From Chloroflexota bacterium (GTDB lineage: Bacteria > Chloroflexota > Limnocylindria > Limnocylindrales > CSP1-4), in NCBI GenBank assembly GCA_025935925.1, contig JAICUI010000015.1, positions 1-53,553 on the forward strand: a stretch of 53,553 nucleotides of DNA, written 5' to 3'. The notes below the pieces were generated by a model. The model was not told the origin of the DNA. It was given only the letters and a program-made list of their open reading frames with translations, and did no database searches. Positions 44,329 through 52,034 of the stretch are shown here, in pieces (the stretch's first letter is position 1; each line of letters opens with the position of its first letter). A program made the position numbers and the translations under genes.

Positions 44329-46023
44329 TCAGGCCGCCGCCGCCGGTGCCGGGATCGCGCCCGGCGGGACGCTGGCCCCGGCGAGGTCGATCGCCGCGCC
44401 CTCGACCGGCTCCGCGCGCGTGCCGCCGTCCGCCTTCGCCGACCTCGCGATGGAGAACGAGGCCGACCGGCCGTCCAGCCGCAGCTCCGCGAGGTGGTTC
44501 CCGAAGAACGGCCCCGCCTCGGTCTCCCAGTCGAGCTCGACCTCGGGGACGCGGGCGAAGCGCGCCAGCCGCCGGGCGGCCGCCTGGGCGCGCCGGCTCC
44601 ACGCCGCCCGGAACACGAGGCGCATCGGGAGCGGGATCGAGTTGTGGAACGGCGAGCACGTCAGCTGGTACACCTCCGAGCGCATCGGCACGGGGAAGTG
44701 CACCTGCGACGCGTAGGTGTGGTGGACGTCGCCGGACAGGACGCAGATCGTCGCCGGCGGCCGGGTGTCGCCGATCCCGGAACCCACCGCGGCGATCAGC
44801 GCCGCCATGCGGTCGAACGAACGCCGGAACGCGGCCCAGTGCTCGAGGTCGACGGCGCGCCGGAGCCACTCGGCCGCGCGGGCCACGACGCGGCCGCGGG
44901 AGCCGGCGGCCAGCGCCTCGTCGGCCGACTCGAGGTCGTGCAGGGCCCGCGGGAGCAGCCACGGAACCGACGTGGCGATCACCAGGTGGTCGAACCCACC
45001 GCCCTCGAGCTGCTGCTCGATCCACCGGAACTCCCCGTCGCCGACCATCATCCGCGCGCCCTCGTCGAGGACCCGGCCGGCGCGCGAGTCGATCGTCAGG
45101 AGGCGCACCCGCCCGAAGTCGCGGCGGTACGACCACATGACGGGCGGACCGCCGTCGGCCTCGCCGTCGGCGCGGAGCGCGAACGTGCGGAGGAGCGGCT
45201 CGGCATCGTCGAGGCCCCGGACGCCGCGGTACAGCGGATCGGCCTCGAGCCCGGCCGGCGACAGGTTGCCGAGATGCTGGTAGATCCAGTACGACGAGAA
45301 CGCGGCGACGATCCGCTCCCGCCACCAGCTCGTGCGCCGCACGTCCCGCCGCCACGCCGCCGAGGTGTTCCAGTCGTCGATGACGTCGTGGTCGTCGAAG
45401 ATCATCGAGCTCGGCACCGTGGACAGGAACCAGCGGATGCTGCGCTCGCCCCACGCCTCACGGTAGAGCAGCGTGTAGTCCTCGAAGTCCGCGGCCTGCG
45501 CGTGCGGCGGCTTGTGGAGATCCCGGCGGCGGCCGAACGCCTCGATCGCGACCTCCGAGGGCTCGTCCGCGTACACCTGGTCGCCGAGCATCAGGACGGC
45601 GTCGGGCCAGCGCTCGACCGGGAGCGTGAGCATCTCGCTCGCGTACGCCACGAGGACGTCCTCGCCGGAGCCCGTGGGATCGCGCACGACGACGGTGTGC
45701 GGCGAGCGGCAGGATCCGAACAGGAGGTGGATCGGGCGGTCCGGGTCGATCGTCCGGATGAGGCTCGGCGGCAGCTCGAGCGCCGGATCGGGCCACGCCG
45801 GCGAGCCGTCGAGCGACACCTCGTACGCGGCCGCCGTGCCAGGCTCGAGACCGTCGAGCACGACGATCGCGTAGTGGTGCCCGGCGACGGTGAACGTGCG
45901 CTCGGTCGCCTCCGCGGCGCCGCGTCGCAGCGTGACGGTGCACGGGCCGTCGGTCTCCACCCAGACGGTGGCGTCGCGCTCGCCCACGTGCCGCAGCACG
46001 GGACCCAGGACGAGAGCAGCCAT
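44329..46023 (-). CDS. PhoD-like metallophosphatase / phosphodiesterase
   Basis: A 564-residue protein of the alkaline phosphatase D superfamily. An N-terminal Ig-like domain (LVLGPVLRHVGERDATVWVE) leads to the phosphoesterase core: LLFGSCRSPH, VLMLGDQVYADEP, MIFDDHDVIDDWN, FRWIEQQL and CVLSGDVHHTYASQ supply the metal ligands. No signal peptide, so it is probably cytosolic, unlike secreted PhoD. It begins the five-gene lipid-phosphate operon. AGGGA lies 4 nt before the ATG. Confidence 0.9.
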   Translation of the reverse strand: MAALVLGPVLRHVGERDATVWVETDGPCTVTLRRGAAEATERTFTVAGHHYAIVVLDGLEPGTAAAYEVSLDGSPAWPDPALELPPSLIRTIDPDRPIHLLFGSCRSPHTVVVRDPTGSGEDVLVAYASEMLTLPVERWPDAVLMLGDQVYADEPSEVAIEAFGRRRDLHKPPHAQAADFEDYTLLYREAWGERSIRWFLSTVPSSMIFDDHDVIDDWNTSAAWRRDVRRTSWWRERIVAAFSSYWIYQHLGNLSPAGLEADPLYRGVRGLDDAEPLLRTFALRADGEADGGPPVMWSYRRDFGRVRLLTIDSRAGRVLDEGARMMVGDGEFRWIEQQLEGGGFDHLVIATSVPWLLPRALHDLESADEALAAGSRGRVVARAAEWLRRAVDLEHWAAFRRSFDRMAALIAAVGSGIGDTRPPATICVLSGDVHHTYASQVHFPVPMRSEVYQLTCSPFHNSIPLPMRLVFRAAWSRRAQAAARRLARFARVPEVELDWETEAGPFFGNHLAELRLDGRSASFSIARSAKADGGTRAEPVEGAAIDLAGASVPPGAIPAPAAAA

Positions 46024-46141
46024 GCAGTCCCTGGCCTCCCCCTCGCCGCTCCCCCACGGCTCGGATACCGACCGCCGAAGAACGGCACGGCGGTCCGATG
46101 CCGACGCGGCTGCGCCGCGACGAAACCGGCGGCGAGGCGTC

Positions 46142-46313
46142 TCGGCCCGGGAGTCTGCGGGAAATCACCCGAAGAGGACAGAGGCGTAGCCATCGCAAAG
46201 CCGGAGGACGCATCACAGGGTTGCGACAACGGGCGCGCCGCATCGGACGGCGGATCGACGCCGGCTTGCAAGTTCGTTGCACCGGGACGTCCGCGGCACA
46301 GCGCGCCTCTACG
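46142..46313 (+). other. Possible structured 5' leader of the GAF histidine kinase
   Basis: This part of a 290-nt divergent intergenic region is richer in A/T than its surroundings. It contains CGGG-AAATCA-CCCG and GGC-GTA-GCC hairpins and a CGCAAAGCCGG stretch that recalls, but does not satisfy, the c-di-GMP-I riboswitch core. Candidate only. Confidence 0.2.
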
Positions 46314-48272
46314 ATGCCCGGCGGGATGACGAATCCGTTCACTGCGCGGACTCGGACGCGAGTGCCCCCGGACGTCCTGGCGGCGCTGCTCGGGATCGCG
46401 TGCGCGGTCGTCGGCGGCTTCGCGCGATTGCCGCTCGAGGCCGTGCTCGACGGCGAGCTGGCGTTCGTGACGTTCTACCCGGCCCTGACGGTGGCGGCGT
46501 GGGCCGGTGGGCTGATCGGCGGGCTCTCGGCGATGGCCATGTCGCTCATCCTCGTCGAGCTCGTCGTCGGTCCGGCGCCGGACGCCACGAACCTCGTCGG
46601 CGTCGCGGTGTTCGTCGCCGCCGGGATCCTGACGGCGGCGCTCGGCGGTCAGCTGCGCCGATCGCGCGCGGCCGCGCAGACGGGGGCCGAGCGCGCCCGC
46701 TTCGTCGCGGACGCCGCAAAGACGCTCGCGGAGCAGATCGACCGCGACGTCGCCCTCGACACCCTGGCCCACGCGGTGGTGCCGGCGTTCGCCGACTGGT
46801 GCGCCATCGACCTGTTCGACGAGCACATCGCGTTCCAGGGCGCGGTGATCGTCGCGCCCGACACGGCCAAGGCGGACCTCGCCCAGCGGCTCCGCGCCGA
46901 CTATCCGTACGCGCCCGATGCCACGGCAGGCGTCGCGTGGGTGGCGCGGACCGGGCAGCCCGAGTTCGCGCTCCGGATGGACGACGCGCTGTACGCACAG
47001 ATCCCGGACGAGCGGCTCCGGAAGATCATGCAGGGCCTCGGCCTGCGGTCGTTCATCTCGGTCCCCATGCAGCTCGCCGGCGGCCGCACGATCGGCGTGC
47101 TGAGCATCGTCATGTCCGAGTCGGGACGCGAGTTCACGGTCGATGACGTGGGGCTGGCCGCGGATCTCGCTCGGCGGGCGGCGGTGGCGATCGACCACGC
47201 GGATCTCCTCCGGGCGGCGAGCGCGCGCCGCGACGAGCTCCAGGGCGTCATCGGTGCCATCACCGACGGGATCCTGCTCGCCGACGAGCGCGGCGCCGTG
47301 ATCGTCCAGAACGAGGCGGCCACGAGGATGCTGGGAGAGGCGGTCGGGCGGTCGCTGGACGAGGTGCTCACGGATCTCGATCGGGTGCCCGGGCAGGACG
47401 TGCTGCGGCTGACGCCGTCGGGACGCTACGTCCTGCCGAGGATCCTGCGCGCGGGCAGGGGCTCGGGGGCGGCCCGGTTCGCGATGCTCGAGGACCGGAC
47501 CGACGTGGTGGAGACGGAGGCCGCGCGTGACACCTTCGTGAGCATGCTCAGCCACGAGCTCCGGACGCCGATCACGACGATCTACGGGTCGGCGCAGCTC
47601 CTCCGCCGCGACCCGGCGGAGGCCACCCGCCGCGAGCTGCTCGAGGAGCTGGGCGCCGAGACGGACCGGCTGTATCAGCTCGTCGAGGACCTGCTGGTGC
47701 TCTCGAGGTACGAGCGTGGGCGCCTCGAGGCCGCACTCGAGCCGGTGCTCATCGGCCACGTCCTCACGGACGCCGTCCGGGCGGAGGCGGCGCAGCACCC
47801 CTCGCTGCGCGTCGACCTGTCGATCGCGCAGGCGTTGCCGACGGTCCTCGCCGACCCGACGTACCTGCGCCAGATCGTCCGCAACCTCGTGAGCAACGCG
47901 GCGAAGTACGCGGGCGAGCGTCCGCACCTCTCGGTCCGCGCGTCGTCGTCCGCGGGCGGCGTCCGGATCGAGTTCGAGGACAACGGGCCGGGGATCTCGA
48001 CCGACGCCGCGGCCCGGATCTTCGAGCTGTTCGAGCGGCTGCCGGAGGACCGGATGAAGCCGGGCGCCGGAATCGGCCTGTTCGTGTGCCGCCAGCTCGC
48101 GACGCTGATGGGCGGCCGGCTCGGCGTCGAGACCAGGGCAGGCGGCGGCGCGTGCTTCGTCGTCGACCTGCCGCTCGCGCCCGAGGACCACGACACGATC
48201 CCGAGCGGGACGCCGTCGCGCGCGGGCGACGACGCGGCCGCCGCCGGCGCCACGGGGCGCCCACCCGGCTGA
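46314..48272 (+). CDS. Membrane sensor histidine kinase with DUF4118-like TM, GAF and PAS-like domains
   Basis: A 652-residue kinase. Three to four TM helices at the N-terminus (about 20-110) resemble a KdpD-type DUF4118 sensor. A GAF domain follows (VALDTLAHAVVPAFADWCAI), then a PAS-like stretch (GVIGAITDGILLADERGAVI), HisKA with phospho-His in MLSHELRTPITTIYGS and HATPase with NAAKYAG, DNGPGI and GAGIGLFV. No response regulator is adjacent. Start is ATG 46314 or 46326; neither has a clear SD. The HisKA is very like the second module of the hybrid kinase at 32316. Confidence 0.9.
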   Translation: MPGGMTNPFTARTRTRVPPDVLAALLGIACAVVGGFARLPLEAVLDGELAFVTFYPALTVAAWAGGLIGGLSAMAMSLILVELVVGPAPDATNLVGVAVFVAAGILTAALGGQLRRSRAAAQTGAERARFVADAAKTLAEQIDRDVALDTLAHAVVPAFADWCAIDLFDEHIAFQGAVIVAPDTAKADLAQRLRADYPYAPDATAGVAWVARTGQPEFALRMDDALYAQIPDERLRKIMQGLGLRSFISVPMQLAGGRTIGVLSIVMSESGREFTVDDVGLAADLARRAAVAIDHADLLRAASARRDELQGVIGAITDGILLADERGAVIVQNEAATRMLGEAVGRSLDEVLTDLDRVPGQDVLRLTPSGRYVLPRILRAGRGSGAARFAMLEDRTDVVETEAARDTFVSMLSHELRTPITTIYGSAQLLRRDPAEATRRELLEELGAETDRLYQLVEDLLVLSRYERGRLEAALEPVLIGHVLTDAVRAEAAQHPSLRVDLSIAQALPTVLADPTYLRQIVRNLVSNAAKYAGERPHLSVRASSSAGGVRIEFEDNGPGISTDAAARIFELFERLPEDRMKPGAGIGLFVCRQLATLMGGRLGVETRAGGGACFVVDLPLAPEDHDTIPSGTPSRAGDDAAAAGATGRPPG

Positions 48273-48282
48273 CGCGCGTCGG

Positions 48283-48963
48283 TCAGGGCGCCCCGACGAG
48301 GTCGTCGATGTCCGCGCGGCGCGCGTGCCCGGCCGCGCCACCCGGCTGCGCTCGGCCAACCGCATCGTCGATGAACCGGACGACGGCGTCCGCGTGCGTC
48401 CGGGCGAACAGCTCCCGCGCCCGTTCGGCCGCGGCGCGGACCGGCGGGAGGCGGGAGTCGAGGAGCATCGCCATGTCGATGCCGGTCCAGGCGACCTCCC
48501 ACAGCAGCTGGAAGTCGCTCCATCGCCGGAGGACCTCCGCGTACATGGCAAGCGCCCCGTCCGTGTCGCCGGCGAGCGCGGCGAGGGCCGCGCGGATCGT
48601 GAGGATCCGAACGGCGGTGACGGGCGGCAGCGGCGTGGTCGCCTCGATCGCGGCGAGATCGGCCTCGACCGACGCGACGTCGCCGGCGTAGGCGCTCGAC
48701 CGTGCGGCAAAGAGCTCCATCGTGCCCACGTCGTCACCCGACGGCGTCGCGCGGTACATCGCCGCGGCCTCCGCATACCGGTGGTCGAGGAGGATGGCGA
48801 TGGTCCCGAGCTTCCCGCCGTCGAAGCGCGGGTCGGATCGCTGCGACTGGATGGCGAGCGTGCCCGGATCGGGGAACAGATCCGCGAACTCGACGGCTGC
48901 GGAATCGAGCAGCGCGCTGGCCTGACCGTGCCGGCGAGACAACGCGAAGACGGCGCCGCACAC
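48283..48963 (-). CDS. TPR/helical-repeat C-terminal region of a regulator, probably N-terminally truncated
   Basis: 226 residues of Ala-rich helical repeats: LGTIAILLDHRYAEAAAMYR, LTIRAALAALAGDTDGALAM and WEVAWTGIDMAMLLDSRLPP. This is the sort of tail found at the C-terminus of adenylate-cyclase or LuxR/AfsR-type regulators. No N-terminal catalytic or ATPase domain is present, because the ROK gene ends only 72 nt upstream. The GTG start has GGAGAGG 11 nt before it, so it may still be translated. Likely a remnant; function unknown. Confidence 0.65.
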   Translation of the reverse strand: MCGAVFALSRRHGQASALLDSAAVEFADLFPDPGTLAIQSQRSDPRFDGGKLGTIAILLDHRYAEAAAMYRATPSGDDVGTMELFAARSSAYAGDVASVEADLAAIEATTPLPPVTAVRILTIRAALAALAGDTDGALAMYAEVLRRWSDFQLLWEVAWTGIDMAMLLDSRLPPVRAAAERARELFARTHADAVVRFIDDAVGRAQPGGAAGHARRADIDDLVGAP

Positions 48964-49035
48964 CGCACGGCGGGCCTCTCCTCGTCCAGGAAGGTGGCGC
49001 GAGCGTAGCGGATCGGGGCGCGCGGAACGCGCCGA

Positions 49036-49926
49036 TCAGGCCCCGGCCGCGGCGAGCTCCGCGAGGAGGAGGGCTCCCGCCGGCCCCGCCTGCTGGCCGA
49101 GCCCCGCCGGGACGACGAACCCCGGGTCCTGGTGCTCGGGAAGCGCCGGGTAGTTGGCGACGTTGCGGGCGAACGCGCGACGCACCCGGACGACCAGCCC
49201 GGGGAGCTGGGTCAGGCCGCCGCCGAGCACGATGCGCTCGGGCGCGAGCGTGAACACGAGGTCTCGCAGCGCCGCGCCGAGGTAATCGGCGACGACCTCG
49301 ACCGCCTCGTCGCGCGTCGCGGCGTCGAACGTCTCGGCCCGCCGGCCGAAGCGCGCGGCGAGCGCCGGACCGCTGGCCATCCCCTCCAGGCAGTCGCCGT
49401 GGAACGGGCAGCTGCCGCTGAACGTGTCGCCGGGCCGCCGCGGGACGGACACGTGCCCCATCTCCGGGTGGACGAGGCCGCGCAGGACGCGGCCGTCGAC
49501 GACCGCGCCGCCGCCGATCCCCGTGCCGAGCGTCAGGTACACGTACGACCGGACGTCACGCGCGGCACCCCAGCGTCCCTCGGCGAGCGCCGCGGCATTG
49601 GTGTCGGTGTCGAACGCGACCGGCACGGCGAGGCCGTCGCGGAACGGCCCGACCATGTCGGTGCCCGACCAGCCGGGCTTGGGCGTCACGGTGATCGAGC
49701 CGTACGCGGGGTGCCCGCGACGGAGCTCGACGGGGCCGAACGAGGCAATGCCCAGCGCGTCGATCGGGTGGCCGGCCGCGACGGTGCGCTGGAAGAACGC
49801 GACGGCCCTGGGGATCGTCGACGCCGGGTCCGTGACGTCGATCCGCTCGGACGCGACGATGTCGTCCGGGCCGCGGCCGACGACGCACACGAACTTCGTT
49901 CCGCCGGCCTCGAGCCCCGCGTGCAT
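49036..49926 (-). CDS. ROK-family sugar kinase, fructokinase-like
   Basis: A 296-residue ROK kinase. The N-terminal phosphate loop is GLEAGGTKFVCVVG. The zinc signature HPEMGHVSVPRRPGD plus CPFHGDCLEG is complete, and catalytic Asp lies in VAFDTDTNAAALAEG. LTLGTGIGGGAVVDG and ERIVLGGGLTQ complete the ATP site. The LEAGGTK form is typical of fructokinases (YdhR/GmuE type). Cytosolic; phosphorylates fructose or a related hexose. The ATG has no SD; CACAAT lies 7 nt upstream. Confidence 0.92.
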   Translation of the reverse strand: MHAGLEAGGTKFVCVVGRGPDDIVASERIDVTDPASTIPRAVAFFQRTVAAGHPIDALGIASFGPVELRRGHPAYGSITVTPKPGWSGTDMVGPFRDGLAVPVAFDTDTNAAALAEGRWGAARDVRSYVYLTLGTGIGGGAVVDGRVLRGLVHPEMGHVSVPRRPGDTFSGSCPFHGDCLEGMASGPALAARFGRRAETFDAATRDEAVEVVADYLGAALRDLVFTLAPERIVLGGGLTQLPGLVVRVRRAFARNVANYPALPEHQDPGFVVPAGLGQQAGPAGALLLAELAAAGA

Positions 49927-49933
49927 GGGGCCG

Positions 49934-49939
49934 ATTGTG
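49934..49939 (-). promoter_or_regulatory. Putative leaderless -10 box of the ROK kinase gene
   Basis: CACAATCGG, with 7 nt between the hexamer and the ATG at 49926, and no SD. First base deviates from T. Confidence 0.35.
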
Positions 49940-49944
49940 CCCGG

Positions 49945-50697
49945 TCAGCGCGGGCGCCAGCTCCGGTACATGTGCTGGAAGATCGCCATTCCCTCGTCGC
50001 GGTGCGCCGTCTCCGCGTACATCGACAGGAAGTACGCCGCGTTGCCCTTGCCGACGATGATCTTCTGGATGGTCACGGCGACGCCGCTGTCGACGCCGGT
50101 GAAGGTGACGATCCGCCCCGAGTACCCGCCCGCGAGCTTGATTCCCTTGTTCGTCGTGACCTTCGCCTTGAAGTGCGACCTCGTCTGGCGGATGACCTCG
50201 TCGACCGTGCGCGACACCGAGATCGTGCCCGGGACCGTGTCGCGCGAGACGTAGATGTACGGGTACGCGTAGTTGTCGAACTGGTCGGCGTGGGTGCGGT
50301 CGCCCTTGGTGACGATCCAGCCCGTCGGGTAGTCGATCGCGTACTTGAAGCGGGTGGACGTGTGCTTCGCCCACGGCGACGGCGTCGGCGCGGGCGTCGG
50401 CGTCGGGTTCGGCGCCGGGGTCGCGGTCGGCGCCTGGGTCGCCGTCGGGGCCGCGGTCGAGGTCGGTTCCGGCGTGCTCGTCGGTGCGACGCTCGCGGAC
50501 GCGGCCGGAGACGCGACCGGGGACGCGGCCACCGAGGGCGAACCGCTCGCGACGACTCCGGCGGTGGCGGACGACGGGCTCGGCGTCGGGTTCGACGAGG
50601 CGCACGCCGCCGCGACGACCACCAGCCCGGCGAGGGCGATGGACGCGACGACGGCTCCGGCGCGACGGCGCCGGGACGGGCGGCTCGGGCTGGTCAC
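49945..50697 (-). CDS. Lipoprotein with Pro/Ala/Thr-rich linker and PsbP-like C-terminal domain
   Basis: 250 residues. A basic n-region (PSRPSRRRRAG) and hydrophobic stretch end in the lipobox VAAACAS. A linker of about 75 residues of Pro/Thr/Ala/Ser follows. The folded part (from YAIDYPTGWIVTKGD) resembles PsbP/MOG1-type beta domains seen in many surface lipoproteins. Function unknown. The GTG start is supported by AGGAGG 10 nt upstream. It ends 18 nt before the ROK gene and may be cotranscribed with it. Confidence 0.82.
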   Translation of the reverse strand: MTSPSRPSRRRRAGAVVASIALAGLVVVAAACASSNPTPSPSSATAGVVASGSPSVAASPVASPAASASVAPTSTPEPTSTAAPTATQAPTATPAPNPTPTPAPTPSPWAKHTSTRFKYAIDYPTGWIVTKGDRTHADQFDNYAYPYIYVSRDTVPGTISVSRTVDEVIRQTRSHFKAKVTTNKGIKLAGGYSGRIVTFTGVDSGVAVTIQKIIVGKGNAAYFLSMYAETAHRDEGMAIFQHMYRSWRPR

Positions 50698-50803
50698 GAC
50701 GGATCCACCTCCTGGTGACGCAAGAGACGGTCAACGATGGTGGCGGCATCCTAGCGATCGCGGGACGGCCCAGCCATCCCCGAATGGTTCCGGTAGCGGG
50801 GCC

Positions 50804-51235
50804 TCAGCGGCCCTCGTCGCCATCGTCGGCCTCGTCGGCCTCGTCCGCGGCCCGCGCCGCGCGCCGACTGCCGCCGGTGTCGTCCGTCGCCGACTCGGCG
50901 GTCTCGCCCAGCAGCGCCAGCTGCCCGGTGTCACGCGTGCCGCGACCCCGAGCCTGGCCGCCGCGCGCGGTGCCCGGCGAGAGCCGGCGGCGGGTCTCGA
51001 CCTCGACGCGGGCCGCGCCTTCCTCCAACGCGGGATGCTCGACCAGCGCGACGACCCGATTGGCCATGAACCGGCCCGTCCGCACGGGCGTGCCGCCGCG
51101 GGTCAGCTCGGTGACCTCCACGATCCCGCGCGCCGTCGTGATCTCGATCCGGCGGCCGGCGCGCGACGCGCTGATCTCGAACGTCGACGTCCCCTGCCCG
51201 GTGTCGACCACCACCTCGACCCAGTCGCCCTTCAT
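50804..51235 (-). CDS. Small protein of unknown function coupled to the stand-alone PE gene
   Basis: 143 residues. The N-terminal 80 residues are beta-rich and look folded (DWVEVVVDTGQGTSTFEISA, GRRIEITTARGIVEVTEL, ANRVVALVEHPALEEGAARV). The rest is Gly/Arg then Asp/Glu-rich (ADEADEADDGDEGR), probably disordered. No family recognised. The ATG overlaps the PE stop by four bases (ATGA), so the two are translated together, suggesting a shared role in DNA end processing. Confidence 0.7.
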   Translation of the reverse strand: MKGDWVEVVVDTGQGTSTFEISASRAGRRIEITTARGIVEVTELTRGGTPVRTGRFMANRVVALVEHPALEEGAARVEVETRRRLSPGTARGGQARGRGTRDTGQLALLGETAESATDDTGGSRRAARAADEADEADDGDEGR

Positions 51236-51855
51236 GCGCGCAGCATAGCCACGCGGCCCTGCGTCGGCGGACGCGCACGTCGACCCGCGGCGACGTCGTC
51301 GTTCGTGCGGCCGGACTTGACGCTCAACGGATGGTCCTCGGCGTCCCAGCCGTCGACCGCCTCGTCGTCCCGACGGTGGATGAGGAGCCATTTCCGGCGG
51401 TCGCCCCGGATCGGCGTCCGGAGCAGCACGAACCCGCCGTGGAGCTTGTCGCCTTCGAGCCGCAGCTTGAGCTCCCCGGCCTCCAACGCGTCGATCGCGT
51501 CGGGCGTGCCCGGGTCGGCGGTCCAGCGGCCCCAGTCCCACACGATCACGTCGCCTGCGCCGTACTGGCCGCGCGGGATCCGGCCCTCGAACGAGAAGTA
51601 CTCGAGCGGGTGGTCCTCGACGCGGACCGCGAGACGCCGCGCGCGCGGGTCGAGGCTCGGGCCGCGCGGGACGGCCCACGAGACGAGCACGCCGGCCATC
51701 TCGAGCCGGGTGTCGTAGTGGAGGCGCCGTGCGCGGTGGCGCTGGACCACGAACCGGCCGCCCGCCGGGGCGGGTTGGTCGCCGCCGACCACGTCGCCGG
51801 ACGGCTCCGGGGTGGCGTCGAAGCGGCGCTTCGCGCGGTACTCGTCGAGCGGCAT
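51232..51855 (-). CDS. Stand-alone LigD-type 3'-phosphoesterase (PE domain protein)
   Basis: A 207-residue single PE domain. MPLDEYRAKRRFDATPEP mirrors the LigD N-terminus in this window. Active-site blocks are FVVQRHRARRLHYDTRLE, EDHPLEYFSFEG and RGQYGAGDVIVWDWG, so the His, Asp, Arg and Tyr residues needed for 3'-end trimming are kept. WDAEDHPLSVKSGRTNDDVA near the end also matches LigD. No ligase or polymerase domain follows. AGGAGG lies 6 nt before the ATG. It overlaps the 143-residue gene by four bases. Confidence 0.92.
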   Translation of the reverse strand: MPLDEYRAKRRFDATPEPSGDVVGGDQPAPAGGRFVVQRHRARRLHYDTRLEMAGVLVSWAVPRGPSLDPRARRLAVRVEDHPLEYFSFEGRIPRGQYGAGDVIVWDWGRWTADPGTPDAIDALEAGELKLRLEGDKLHGGFVLLRTPIRGDRRKWLLIHRRDDEAVDGWDAEDHPLSVKSGRTNDDVAAGRRARPPTQGRVAMLRA

Positions 51856-52034
51856 GGACGCCTCCTTGGTGGTCCAGCGTGCGCGGTTCGCCGCTACGGG
51901 CGCGGGACCGGGCGGGACCGGCGCGTGTCGGCGCCCGTGCACGCGCTCATTGACCGTGCCGTCCGACGGCGCCTATCCTCGATCATCGATCATCCGACGC
52001 AGCGAGACGGCCGGCCCGGCCGCCGGAGGAACCG

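Noticed and set aside
46150..46230. c-di-GMP-I riboswitch
   Set aside because: Only the GCAAAGCC stretch resembles the core. The preceding hairpin and the receptor helix could not be folded, so it is kept only as an unspecified leader candidate.
50345..51718. 457-codon plus-strand open frame
   Set aside because: Antisense to the lipoprotein, the 143-residue gene and the PE protein. The PE gene has conserved catalytic motifs and strong SD, so the plus-strand frame is a shadow.
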